This document shows positions 7,216-14,876 of a DNA stretch of 32,351 nt, in pieces. The stretch comes from a bacterium (lineage in GTDB: Bacteria; Bacillota; Bacilli; Lactobacillales; Streptococcaceae), in NCBI GenBank assembly GCA_905221195.1, contig CAJNCF010000012.1, positions 1 through 32,351 on the forward strand. The letters are read 5' to 3'. Numbering within the stretch: position 1 is the stretch's first letter; each line of letters opens with the position of its first letter. The translations under genes and the position numbers were made by a program. The notes below the pieces were generated by a model that worked only from the letters and a program-made list of their open reading frames with translations, searched no databases and was not told the DNA's origin.

Positions 7216-8994
7216 ATGAATGACAAGGAATTGGTAAGTGAAGACGGAAAAATGTTTAAACTGAATGATGAAGATTATTTAATAAGTATTGTGATTCCTA
7301 TCTATAATGCAGAAAAATACTTAGAAGAATGTCTAAATAGTATTAAAAATCAGACTTATAAGAATTTTGAAGTGATTATGGTCAATGATGGTTCAAACGA
7401 TAATTCTGAGACTATTTGTAGAAGTTTTTTAAAATCTGATTCCAGATTTAGATATTTTAAAAAAGAAAATGGTGGGGTTTCATCTGCGAGAAATTTAGGG
7501 TTAGATAATGTCAAAGGAGACTTTATTACATTCATTGATGCGGATGATTGGATTGCAGAAAAGCATTTAGAATTACTGATAACTACTGTTAAAAAAAACC
7601 ATTCTGATATAGTTATTTCTTCCTATAAGCAATTCAATAACATAGATGCATTTTATTTAAGAGCATATACTATACAAGAGAAATACTTGTTGAATTTTGA
7701 AAAAATGAATAGAGATGATTTTCTTACTCTCTTTCCAAAACTAATGCGTGCCAATGTATGTTTTAATAATGCTGTAGCTAAATTATTCAGAAAAGAACTA
7801 GTGAAGAATCTACGATTTGATACTTCGATAAAATATGGAGAAGATTTAGATTTTTATTTTAGGTTATATTTGAATGTGGATAGTATTTCATATGTTGATG
7901 AACCGACCTATGTTTATAGGATCCATGGAGATAGTACAACAAGTAACTTTAATCAAGAACATGCAGAGCAAGAATTAAGCATTTTTAAACAAATGTATGA
8001 GAAAATTCAAGAAATAGGGTTACCTAGCATTCATTATTTTAATAAACTAAAAAGATTATTAGAATTGAGAATGGATTTTTTAGAAAATAAAGTTTTGTTA
8101 AATGAATATTTAGACTTTTTAAAAAATAGTGAGGGAACGGTAACGTATCCTAATACACTAATTAGTGTTGTCATTCCTATTTACAATGTATCTCCCTATT
8201 TAAGATTATGTTTAGAAAGTATCGAAAATCAAACTTATCCGCATTTTGAAGTTTTACTAGTGAATGATGGTTCTAGAGATAATTCAAAAGATATTTGTCA
8301 AGAATTTGCAGAAAGAGATAACAGATTTAAGTATATAGAGCAACAGAACTCCGGTCTTTCAGCAGCAAGAAATACAGGAATCCTAAATTCAAATGGAGAA
8401 TTTATTACCTTTATAGAAGGTGATGATTTTGTTGATCCTAATTATCTGGAAGAATTATATCATACAGCATTAAAAAATGATTCTGAAATTGTAGTTGCTA
8501 GCTATAAAGAATTTAATGAAAACGACAATAACTATTATATTCATGTGTTTGATGATCTAGAAGAGCATTTTATCCAAAATGAATTGATTCAAAAAAGAGA
8601 AATAGAATTTGAAACTAGTTGGGGGATTTTGTTCCATAAACGACTATTTGAAACGATACTATTTCCTGTTGGCAAAAGTCTAGGAGATTGTTTTACGAAT
8701 TATAAATTATTTATGGAGTCATGTAAGGCTAGCTATATTCATAAAGATTTCTACATCCATCGCATTAGAAAAGGTAGTTTAAGTGCTCTGTTTACAGAGA
8801 AATATTTTACAGATGTATTTGAAGCACTTTTGGAAAGAATAGCTACTCTGGCTTTATTAGGAATCGATATTTCCGAAGAGAAAATCACCTTAATCGATCG
8901 ACTTCAATTTCAATATAAACAAATGCAAGAGGCTGGATTCCAAGATACAGAAATTTTTAGACGTTATAAGGAATTTTTCTATTTGTTGGGTTAG
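7216..8994 (+). CDS. Tandem-domain GT2 glycosyltransferase (copy 2)
   Basis: Paralogue of the preceding gene, again with two GT2 domains. Domain 1 has LISIVIPIYNAEKYL, VNDGSND and an intact D-A-D-D (GAT at 7537 and 7543). Domain 2 has LISVVIPIYNVSPYL and VNDGSRD, but its DxD reads E-G-D-D (GAA at 8416): the first Asp is replaced by Glu. I chose ATG 7216 over the in-frame ATG 7207, because AAGGAG (7199-7204) leaves only 2 nt before 7207 but 11 nt before 7216; the longer form would be 595 residues, this one 592. About 57-66 nt separate it from copy 1. Predicted to extend the SRR glycan; the second half may have altered activity. Confidence 0.85.
   Translation: MNDKELVSEDGKMFKLNDEDYLISIVIPIYNAEKYLEECLNSIKNQTYKNFEVIMVNDGSNDNSETICRSFLKSDSRFRYFKKENGGVSSARNLGLDNVKGDFITFIDADDWIAEKHLELLITTVKKNHSDIVISSYKQFNNIDAFYLRAYTIQEKYLLNFEKMNRDDFLTLFPKLMRANVCFNNAVAKLFRKELVKNLRFDTSIKYGEDLDFYFRLYLNVDSISYVDEPTYVYRIHGDSTTSNFNQEHAEQELSIFKQMYEKIQEIGLPSIHYFNKLKRLLELRMDFLENKVLLNEYLDFLKNSEGTVTYPNTLISVVIPIYNVSPYLRLCLESIENQTYPHFEVLLVNDGSRDNSKDICQEFAERDNRFKYIEQQNSGLSAARNTGILNSNGEFITFIEGDDFVDPNYLEELYHTALKNDSEIVVASYKEFNENDNNYYIHVFDDLEEHFIQNELIQKREIEFETSWGILFHKRLFETILFPVGKSLGDCFTNYKLFMESCKASYIHKDFYIHRIRKGSLSALFTEKYFTDVFEALLERIATLALLGIDISEEKITLIDRLQFQYKQMQEAGFQDTEIFRRYKEFFYLLG
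8302..8348 (+). repeat. Exact 47-nt direct repeat shared by the two tandem-GT2 genes (copy 2)
   Basis: Second copy of the exact repeat found at 6436-6482, at the same place in the second GT2 domain. The two copies are 1866 nt apart in direct orientation, so recombination between them would fuse the two genes in frame and delete one domain pair. Confidence 0.85.
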
Positions 8995-9097
8995 TATTTC
9001 TCATTTTATCTGATAAAAGAGTAGAAGGTTTGTAGTCAATGAAATAGCTATGTCGAAATGTAACTAACTTGGATTATGAAAATAGATGGAGAAATAG

Positions 9098-10384
9098 ATG
9101 ATTTATCTCACAAATCGGTTTAATAATGATGAACAAGATTTTATAGATGATGTTATTTCCTCGGGAGTAGCCGTCCGTGTAGTGACAAAAGAAGAACTAG
9201 GTGCCTACTCAGACTGTAGTTGTTTTTTACCAATGATACTTGCGAATCAATCGTCACCTACTTTAGAGACTAAGCATCCTCTGTTTGCCTTTAAAGTGGC
9301 TGTTCCTAAATTTTGGGAAATTCATATGGACTATAATGAGGGGACGATATGGGATAAGGATGTTAAGAGAGGGGTTATTCACTATTTAAACAGAGAATTC
9401 AGGACTGTTAAAATGGTGGAATGGCTAGATGAAAAAGGGAGAGCATTAAGTAGGGACTATTATCAGGAGAATGGCTGGAGATATAAACAAGATATACTAG
9501 ATGATGAGGGAAAGTCTAGTTTTATCCATTACTATAGTCCAGAGAATATCTTATTAATGATAGAAGATGTTGAAAATCATTTATTTACGGTATTTGAGAA
9601 TGAAGTAACTAGGATTTACAATGAGCAAGAACTCTGGAAAAATTGTCTCTCTCGGATCAATATTACTAACGAGAGAGTAGTTGTTGGAGATCAAAGGATT
9701 GCCCAGCTTCTAGAAAAAGAAGACCTTTTGGGCTGTTATCTTGGAAAAGAAATTTTAAATGAAAATGAGATTCAGAATTGGTTATCATATGTGGAGTGCT
9801 TATACATTTACCATTATTCTGTGTTTCAATCTTTGCCTTATAATGAGAAGGTATATCATCTTAGTCCTCTATATCCATTCAAAAATACAAGGAATGGTCA
9901 TCGGGCCTTGATTGTCACTCATACACAAGAAGTTGAAAAAATTGAAACCTTAGTGGAACAGTTACCAATGCTTGAGTTCCATATCGCAGCGATTACTGCT
10001 ATGGGTAGTAGATTGACAGATTTATGGGAGAAAGAAAATGTATTTCTATATCCAGGAATTATAGAATCCCAATATCGAGCCTTATTGGAAACATGCACGA
10101 TTTATTTCGATATCAACCATAGTATCGAAATACTGAATTCTGTAGAAGAGTCTTTGGGAAATGGATTACTTCTATTTGGTTTTGAGGAAACATGTCATAG
10201 AAAAGACTTTATTTGTTCAGAGCATCTATACATTAGTGATGATATTAGTTGTATGATTGAGGATTTGAAAAAAATCATCTTTTCAGAAGTAGAATATGAC
10301 TTGGCAATACAAAGACAATTGCAGTTTATTCATGCTTCTAGTAAAGACTATTATAGAAAAGTCTTTCAGAGGGAGGACGATTAA
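9098..10384 (+). CDS. GtfB-like glycosyltransferase co-factor (second, divergent copy)
   Basis: Paralogue of the GtfB encoded at 20711. Shared landmarks in the same order: the P-K/A-FWEI segment after about 70 residues, VIHY, VKxVxW and a DxxGR-type meander, then from about residue 269 the Rossmann-like part (RALIVTHTQEVEKIE, FHIAAITAMGS, IYFDINHS). GtfB of SRR loci is the non-catalytic, substrate-binding partner of GtfA; this copy is expected to pair with the GtfA-like product of the next gene. 428 residues against 445 for GtfB. Stop TAA and the next ATG share one base (TAATG at 10382-10386), so translation is coupled. Sequence divergence from GtfB is large, so the pair probably recognises a different acceptor or step. 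A ribosome-binding GGAG precedes the start. Confidence 0.85.
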   Translation: MIYLTNRFNNDEQDFIDDVISSGVAVRVVTKEELGAYSDCSCFLPMILANQSSPTLETKHPLFAFKVAVPKFWEIHMDYNEGTIWDKDVKRGVIHYLNREFRTVKMVEWLDEKGRALSRDYYQENGWRYKQDILDDEGKSSFIHYYSPENILLMIEDVENHLFTVFENEVTRIYNEQELWKNCLSRINITNERVVVGDQRIAQLLEKEDLLGCYLGKEILNENEIQNWLSYVECLYIYHYSVFQSLPYNEKVYHLSPLYPFKNTRNGHRALIVTHTQEVEKIETLVEQLPMLEFHIAAITAMGSRLTDLWEKENVFLYPGIIESQYRALLETCTIYFDINHSIEILNSVEESLGNGLLLFGFEETCHRKDFICSEHLYISDDISCMIEDLKKIIFSEVEYDLAIQRQLQFIHASSKDYYRKVFQREDD

Positions 10385-11850
10385 TGGCTATCTATATATT
10401 TGATTTATTGGTCGGATATGAGGCGAATGGAATTGATAATTCTCAAGCTCATCGTGCGAGACTATTTTCAAAAATGAATCTTGATTATCGTTATATCTTT
10501 TCAGTGATTCCAGCTCGCTATAAATTTTCTTATTTTCGAGATCTTGGGATACCAGAAGAGAGGATGGTGATTGCTCCGTTCTTTCTTGTAGGAGAAAAAA
10601 GTGTTGAATCAACTGTTTCGGTTGAGGAGATGATTCTGAGATTGTCTTTAGAACATAGTGATTGTATTGAATACAATTCTCAAAGAATTGTCTTTCAATT
10701 AACTGCAGAGCATAAAATCATTCTTTGGTTTGAAAACAATATGGTATATCAAGTAGAACATTTATACTTAGATAGACTATATCAGCGAGATTACTATACG
10801 TCTTATTTAATTTGTCGAGAGTATTTGCAAACAGATGGATTCAATTGGAATCGTAGAATTTTTTATGATTCAACAGGAAAGTTGGTTTATGAAGGATTTC
10901 AAATTTCAGGGAAAATCAGATATCGTTTTGGTTCGGACTGGATAGGTGGAGAACATGCTTTAATGGAGTATTTCATAAAATCTTTATCCTTGTCTAAGAA
11001 AGACACCGTAATAATGGATAGAATAAGTGGATTTCCATTTTCTCAAGCACTGTTAAAATATGCAAGTGGTGTAAAAAAAGGGGTAGTCCTACATTCTATA
11101 CATCAATTTCGATATGGTGATATGAACTATGAATATTTTTATTTGTTCAAATATGCTACTGAATTTGACTTTATAATTGTTTCGACAGAATTACAAAAAA
11201 TAGAACTGGAGAAATATTTACTTGGCTTGAATCTTTCGTCCTGCCCAATAGTGGTTATACCTGCCGCAAGTATTGAAGAATTAACTGTCGGAAACAAGGA
11301 AAGAATTCCTTTTTCTGCAATGCTTGCTGCTAGACTTGATCCACGAAAGCAGATTGATCTAGCTATATTAGCTGCTATCAAAGTAAAGGAAAAATTACCT
11401 CATTTTCATTTGAATATATATGGGAAAGGTTCGCAGTATGAAAAATTGAATCAGATAATTCTTGAAAATAATGCCCAAGAATATATAAAGTTATGTGGTT
11501 ATCAAAAGTTAACGGATGAATTTAAAAAATATCAACTGTATCTATCGACTTCCTCGTGGGAAACCTTGGGTATAACTCTACTTGAAGCAGTTGCAAATGG
11601 TTTAGGTATCGTAGGACTAGATGCACCCTACGGGGGCCCCACATTTATCGAAAATACTAAGAATGGATATTTAATAGCAGAAAATGAAAGTAAATCGAGA
11701 GATGAATTAATTGAAAATATATCAGAAGCTATCATTAAATATTATGAATTAGATCAAGATATAGTTACTAATCATTCATATGCTATCGCGAGCAATTATT
11801 TAGATGAAGTTATTATTGAAAAGTGGTATCAACTGCTTGTTGCTAAATAA
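10384..11850 (+). CDS. GtfA-like GT4/GT-B glycosyltransferase (second, divergent copy)
   Basis: Paralogue of the GtfA encoded at 19207, 488 residues against 503. It shows the GtfA N-terminus (IYIFDLLVGYEANGIDNSQA compared with a similar stretch in GtfA), an inserted beta-meander region (about residues 85-190) and a GT-B C-terminal half with VIPAASIEEL, ARLDPRKQID, NIYGKGS and an intact EX7E motif, E393 and E401, equivalent to the donor-binding catalytic glutamates of GtfA. It should therefore be an active retaining transferase, probably with GlcNAc-like donor use, in complex with the GtfB-like protein encoded one base upstream. Order is GtfB-like then GtfA-like, the reverse of gtfA-gtfB. It is the last gene before the secY2 promoter. 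Confidence 0.87.
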   Translation: MAIYIFDLLVGYEANGIDNSQAHRARLFSKMNLDYRYIFSVIPARYKFSYFRDLGIPEERMVIAPFFLVGEKSVESTVSVEEMILRLSLEHSDCIEYNSQRIVFQLTAEHKIILWFENNMVYQVEHLYLDRLYQRDYYTSYLICREYLQTDGFNWNRRIFYDSTGKLVYEGFQISGKIRYRFGSDWIGGEHALMEYFIKSLSLSKKDTVIMDRISGFPFSQALLKYASGVKKGVVLHSIHQFRYGDMNYEYFYLFKYATEFDFIIVSTELQKIELEKYLLGLNLSSCPIVVIPAASIEELTVGNKERIPFSAMLAARLDPRKQIDLAILAAIKVKEKLPHFHLNIYGKGSQYEKLNQIILENNAQEYIKLCGYQKLTDEFKKYQLYLSTSSWETLGITLLEAVANGLGIVGLDAPYGGPTFIENTKNGYLIAENESKSRDELIENISEAIIKYYELDQDIVTNHSYAIASNYLDEVIIEKWYQLLVAK

Positions 11851-11910
11851 AGTAATTTAAAACATCAGACAACAGGACGGCTAAAATGATATTTTGCGGT
11901 TTGTTTTACA

Positions 11911-11936
11911 TTTATTCTTTTTGTTTGAAGAATAAA
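11911..11936. repeat. Perfect inverted repeat upstream of the secY2 promoter
   Basis: TTTATTCTT (11911-11919) and AAGAATAAA (11928-11936) form a perfect 9-bp stem with an 8-nt loop. It sits 60 nt after the GtfA-like stop and 11 nt before the -35 box. It could be a weak terminator lacking a T-run or an operator for the downstream promoter. Confidence 0.4.
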
Positions 11937-11947
11937 AGAGAGCTTTG

Positions 11948-11977
11948 TTGGACTTTTTGAGAAAATCTATTTATAAT
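11948..11977 (+). promoter_or_regulatory. Promoter for the secY2-asp operon
   Basis: -35 TTGGAC (11948-11953) and a perfect -10 TATAAT (11972-11977) are separated by 18 bp. They lie about 90 nt before the secY2 start codon, so the export genes can be transcribed independently of the glycosyltransferase genes upstream. Confidence 0.72.
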
Positions 11978-12068
11978 TAGAAATAGAGAATTTAAAATTC
12001 AATTGACGACGCGTTTAAAATATATTAGTTACTTTTCTAATTTATTAATTAAAGTGAGAGGAAGTTTT

Positions 12069-13286
12069 ATGAAAAAATATGTTTCATTAATAGTTGTAAG
12101 AAAAGGCTTTGTTACACTGCTTTTGATGTTTATCTATGTTTTAGGTAGTAGATTGACACTTCCTTTTGTTGACTTAAATAATAGAAATTTTTTAGGTGGT
12201 GCTACAGCCTATTTATCATTTTCAGCTGCAATGGTAGGTGGAAATCTAAGGAGTTTGTCTTTGTTTTCAATAGGCTTATCCCCATGGATGTCTTCTATGA
12301 TTTTGTGGCAGATGATTTCTCTCTCTAAAAAAATTGGTCTCTCCTCAATGCCTGAGGAGATTCAAAATAGACGACAGATGTACTTGACTTTGTTTATAGC
12401 TTTGATTCAAGCATTAGCTGTTTCATTAAATTTACCCATTCAATCCAATGTATCTAATCTTCTAATATTAGTAATGAATACCTGCCTTTTAATAGCAGGA
12501 GCCTTTTTCTTAGTATGGTTATCAAATATGAATGCAAGTATTGGGATTGGAGGTCAGACGATTATTTTATTGGTTGGGATGGTTTTAAATATTCCTCAAG
12601 ATTTGATTGATACTTTCCAAACAGTCCCTGTTTCTATCTTTGTGTTGATATCTTTAATACTGATGGCAATTTTATTTGTTTATCTACTTGCTGTTACTTA
12701 TAGAGCTCGTTATCGTATTGCAATACATAAAATTGGTTTACACAATCGTTTTAAAAAGTACTCCTATTTTGATGTGATTCTGAATCCAGCTGGAGGGATG
12801 CCTTTTATGTATGTAACAACTTTTTTAGGCTTGCCAACCTATATTCTTTTATTGTTACAGAAAATGTTTCCATCGAATGCTAGCTTCTTTGAATTGTCTT
12901 CTCAGTTTACAATTGGGAAACCACTTTGGATCTATACATATATGCTCATTCTCTTTTTATTTAGTATAGCTTTTGCCTTTATTAACATAAGTGGAGAAGA
13001 AATTGCAGATCGTATGAAAAAAACAGGAGAATACATTTATGGAGTTTATCCTGGTGAGGAAACTCGACGATTTATTAATAGGTTAGTCTTTCAATTTTCT
13101 TTGATAGGTGCTTTTTTTAATGTTATCATGGCTGGGGGACCGATGCTTTTTGTTCTATTTGACGAAAAGTTATTGAGAGTTGCGATGATTCCTGGCTTAT
13201 TTATGATGTTTGGTGGTATGATTTTTACGGTTAGAGATGAGATTAAAGCTCTGAGATTAAATGAAACCTATCAACCATTGATTTAG
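12069..13286 (+). CDS. secY2: Accessory Sec translocase channel SecY2
   Basis: Membrane channel that exports the glycosylated SRR adhesin, driven by SecA2. I chose ATG at 12069 (405 residues) because AGAGGA lies 6 nt upstream; an in-frame TTG at 12003 would add 22 residues without a ribosome-binding site and beyond the usual SecY2 length. About ten hydrophobic segments can be seen, for example [18 protein letters not shown] and [15 protein letters not shown]. The second contains the loop around [11 protein letters not shown], typical of SecY proteins. It is first in a compact operon; asp1 begins 9 nt after its stop, with an AGGAGG site between. It is shorter and more diverged than housekeeping SecY, as expected for SecY2. 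Confidence 0.93.
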   Translation: MKKYVSLIVVRKGFVTLLLMFIYVLGSRLTLPFVDLNNRNFLGGATAYLSFSAAMVGGNLRSLSLFSIGLSPWMSSMILWQMISLSKKIGLSSMPEEIQNRRQMYLTLFIALIQALAVSLNLPIQSNVSNLLILVMNTCLLIAGAFFLVWLSNMNASIGIGGQTIILLVGMVLNIPQDLIDTFQTVPVSIFVLISLILMAILFVYLLAVTYRARYRIAIHKIGLHNRFKKYSYFDVILNPAGGMPFMYVTTFLGLPTYILLLLQKMFPSNASFFELSSQFTIGKPLWIYTYMLILFLFSIAFAFINISGEEIADRMKKTGEYIYGVYPGEETRRFINRLVFQFSLIGAFFNVIMAGGPMLFVLFDEKLLRVAMIPGLFMMFGGMIFTVRDEIKALRLNETYQPLI

Positions 13287-13295
13287 GAGGTTATC

Positions 13296-14876
13296 ATGTA
13301 TTATTTTATTCCAGCTTGGTATGGTTCAGAACGTCGATGGCATGCAGATATAATCCCTTGGTATTATTCTCAGTTTCGCTTTGAATTTGATGATACCTTT
13401 AATCAAATTCGTCTTTTTCAAAGACAAGGGGTAGAGGCAAAATTATTAATATTATCTTATCAACCTCATTTGCGTTATTTTTTACATCGGCAGGGTGTGT
13501 TGGAGACAGAACTTTATTCTATTTTTGATGATTTGCAAAACTTTCATGATTTGCATACCCAAGTACTTAATATTAGAGATATAGAGTGGGATAGTGATTG
13601 TCAATTTCTTTATACTCCTTTCACAATCATTGTTCAAAAAAATGGGATAAAATATGCTCAAGTGGAACATGGCATTGAGGGTTTTATTAGTAAAATAAAC
13701 TATTTTGAACCTACTGGGCAGGTGAGTCATTGTTATGTCATGGATGATAGAGGCTATGTATCTAGTGTTATTTATTTTGAACAAGGAAAAGAAAAATATC
13801 AAGATTACCTGGATTCTAAAGGTATTTGGCAATTTAGGGAATATTTGCAAGAAGAAGGAAGAATAGAAATCAATCCTATTTTTGGCTATCGCTTTAAAAT
13901 GTCTGAATATCAAAATATGGAATGTCTAGTGGCAGAATATTTTGAGAACTATCTGGATAAGCAATTAAGAAATAAAGATACTTTTATTATACCTTCCCAT
14001 CCTCACCATGACCAATTTGTACTAGATCGTTTACCTAGTGGCAATCCAAAAATTTTAAGTCTCTTTATCAATCGTAATTCTAAAGATAGCTTTAAAGAGT
14101 TACATGCATCTATGAATCTAGTAGATTTAGTCTTGGTCGATCGCATGGATAGTTTGCAATTGTTAAGGGAGTTGTATCCTGAACATTTGAATAAATGTCA
14201 TCATCTTCCCTCTTTTGATACGCGTCTACGACTTGGGCGAAGTCAGACTAGAAAAGAATCAATTATTTACTATCAATTAGATTTTTCTGAAGGAATTGAT
14301 AGACAAGCATTAATGCAGGTTTTGTCATTTATTTCTGAAACTAAACATACAGAAATCATTTTTGGAGCCTTCTCTGCTAGTCAGGAACAAATGAAAGAAG
14401 TGGAAAACCTTGTTCATGAAATCATCCAAGAGCAAATCCATATTGATACATTAGAAAAAGGAATAAACTACGGAGATGCGGAAAATCCATTAGAGGAAAA
14501 TCAGAAACAAGAATTGCGCTTTCAGTTTGTTAATTTGAATGATGAGTTGGAGTTGATTAAGACATTAGAGTTTGTTCGCTTGATTGTGGATTTCAATCAA
14601 CAACCTCACCTCTATACTCAAATAGCGGGTATTAGTGCGGGAATCCCCCAGATTAATCAGGTTGAAACCGTCTATGTGGAACATTTAAAAAATGGCTATT
14701 TGATATCTAATATATCAGAGTTTTCAATAGCTGCACATTATTACACAGATAGGCTAAAAGAATGGAACCAGGCCTTGATTTACTCTATTGATAAAATCAA
14801 GGAACATACTGGTCAACGTTTCTTAGATAAACTGCATCATTGGATTGAGGAGGTTACAGATGTCAAAGGATTATAA
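13296..14876 (+). CDS. asp1: Accessory Sec system protein Asp1
   Basis: Component of the Asp1-Asp2-Asp3 complex that delivers the SRR preprotein to SecA2 in the cytoplasm and supports its glycan modification. 526 residues, the normal length. The N-terminus MYYFIPAWYGSERRWHADIIPWYY is the recognisable start of Asp1 (given here only in part: FIPAWYGS, IIPWYY). The protein has a GT-B-like layout without an obvious EX7E-type catalytic centre, consistent with a structural or glycan-binding role known for the family. The start has a perfect AGGAGG ribosome-binding site. It overlaps asp2 by 17 nt, implying translational coupling. Confidence 0.92.
   Translation: MYYFIPAWYGSERRWHADIIPWYYSQFRFEFDDTFNQIRLFQRQGVEAKLLILSYQPHLRYFLHRQGVLETELYSIFDDLQNFHDLHTQVLNIRDIEWDSDCQFLYTPFTIIVQKNGIKYAQVEHGIEGFISKINYFEPTGQVSHCYVMDDRGYVSSVIYFEQGKEKYQDYLDSKGIWQFREYLQEEGRIEINPIFGYRFKMSEYQNMECLVAEYFENYLDKQLRNKDTFIIPSHPHHDQFVLDRLPSGNPKILSLFINRNSKDSFKELHASMNLVDLVLVDRMDSLQLLRELYPEHLNKCHHLPSFDTRLRLGRSQTRKESIIYYQLDFSEGIDRQALMQVLSFISETKHTEIIFGAFSASQEQMKEVENLVHEIIQEQIHIDTLEKGINYGDAENPLEENQKQELRFQFVNLNDELELIKTLEFVRLIVDFNQQPHLYTQIAGISAGIPQINQVETVYVEHLKNGYLISNISEFSIAAHYYTDRLKEWNQALIYSIDKIKEHTGQRFLDKLHHWIEEVTDVKGL

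Noticed and set aside
12003..12068. TTG start that would lengthen SecY2 by 22 residues
   Set aside because: No ribosome-binding site precedes it, whereas ATG 12069 has AGAGGA at 6-nt spacing and gives the usual SecY2 length.
13482..13913. 143-codon minus-strand ORF inside asp1
   Set aside because: Shadow of asp1: opposite strand, no ribosome-binding site, and lies wholly within a well-supported gene.
14845..14859. TTG start that would lengthen Asp2 by five residues
   Set aside because: The TTG lies just before and partly in the GAGGAGG site that serves ATG 14860; the ATG also puts the catalytic triad at the published numbers.
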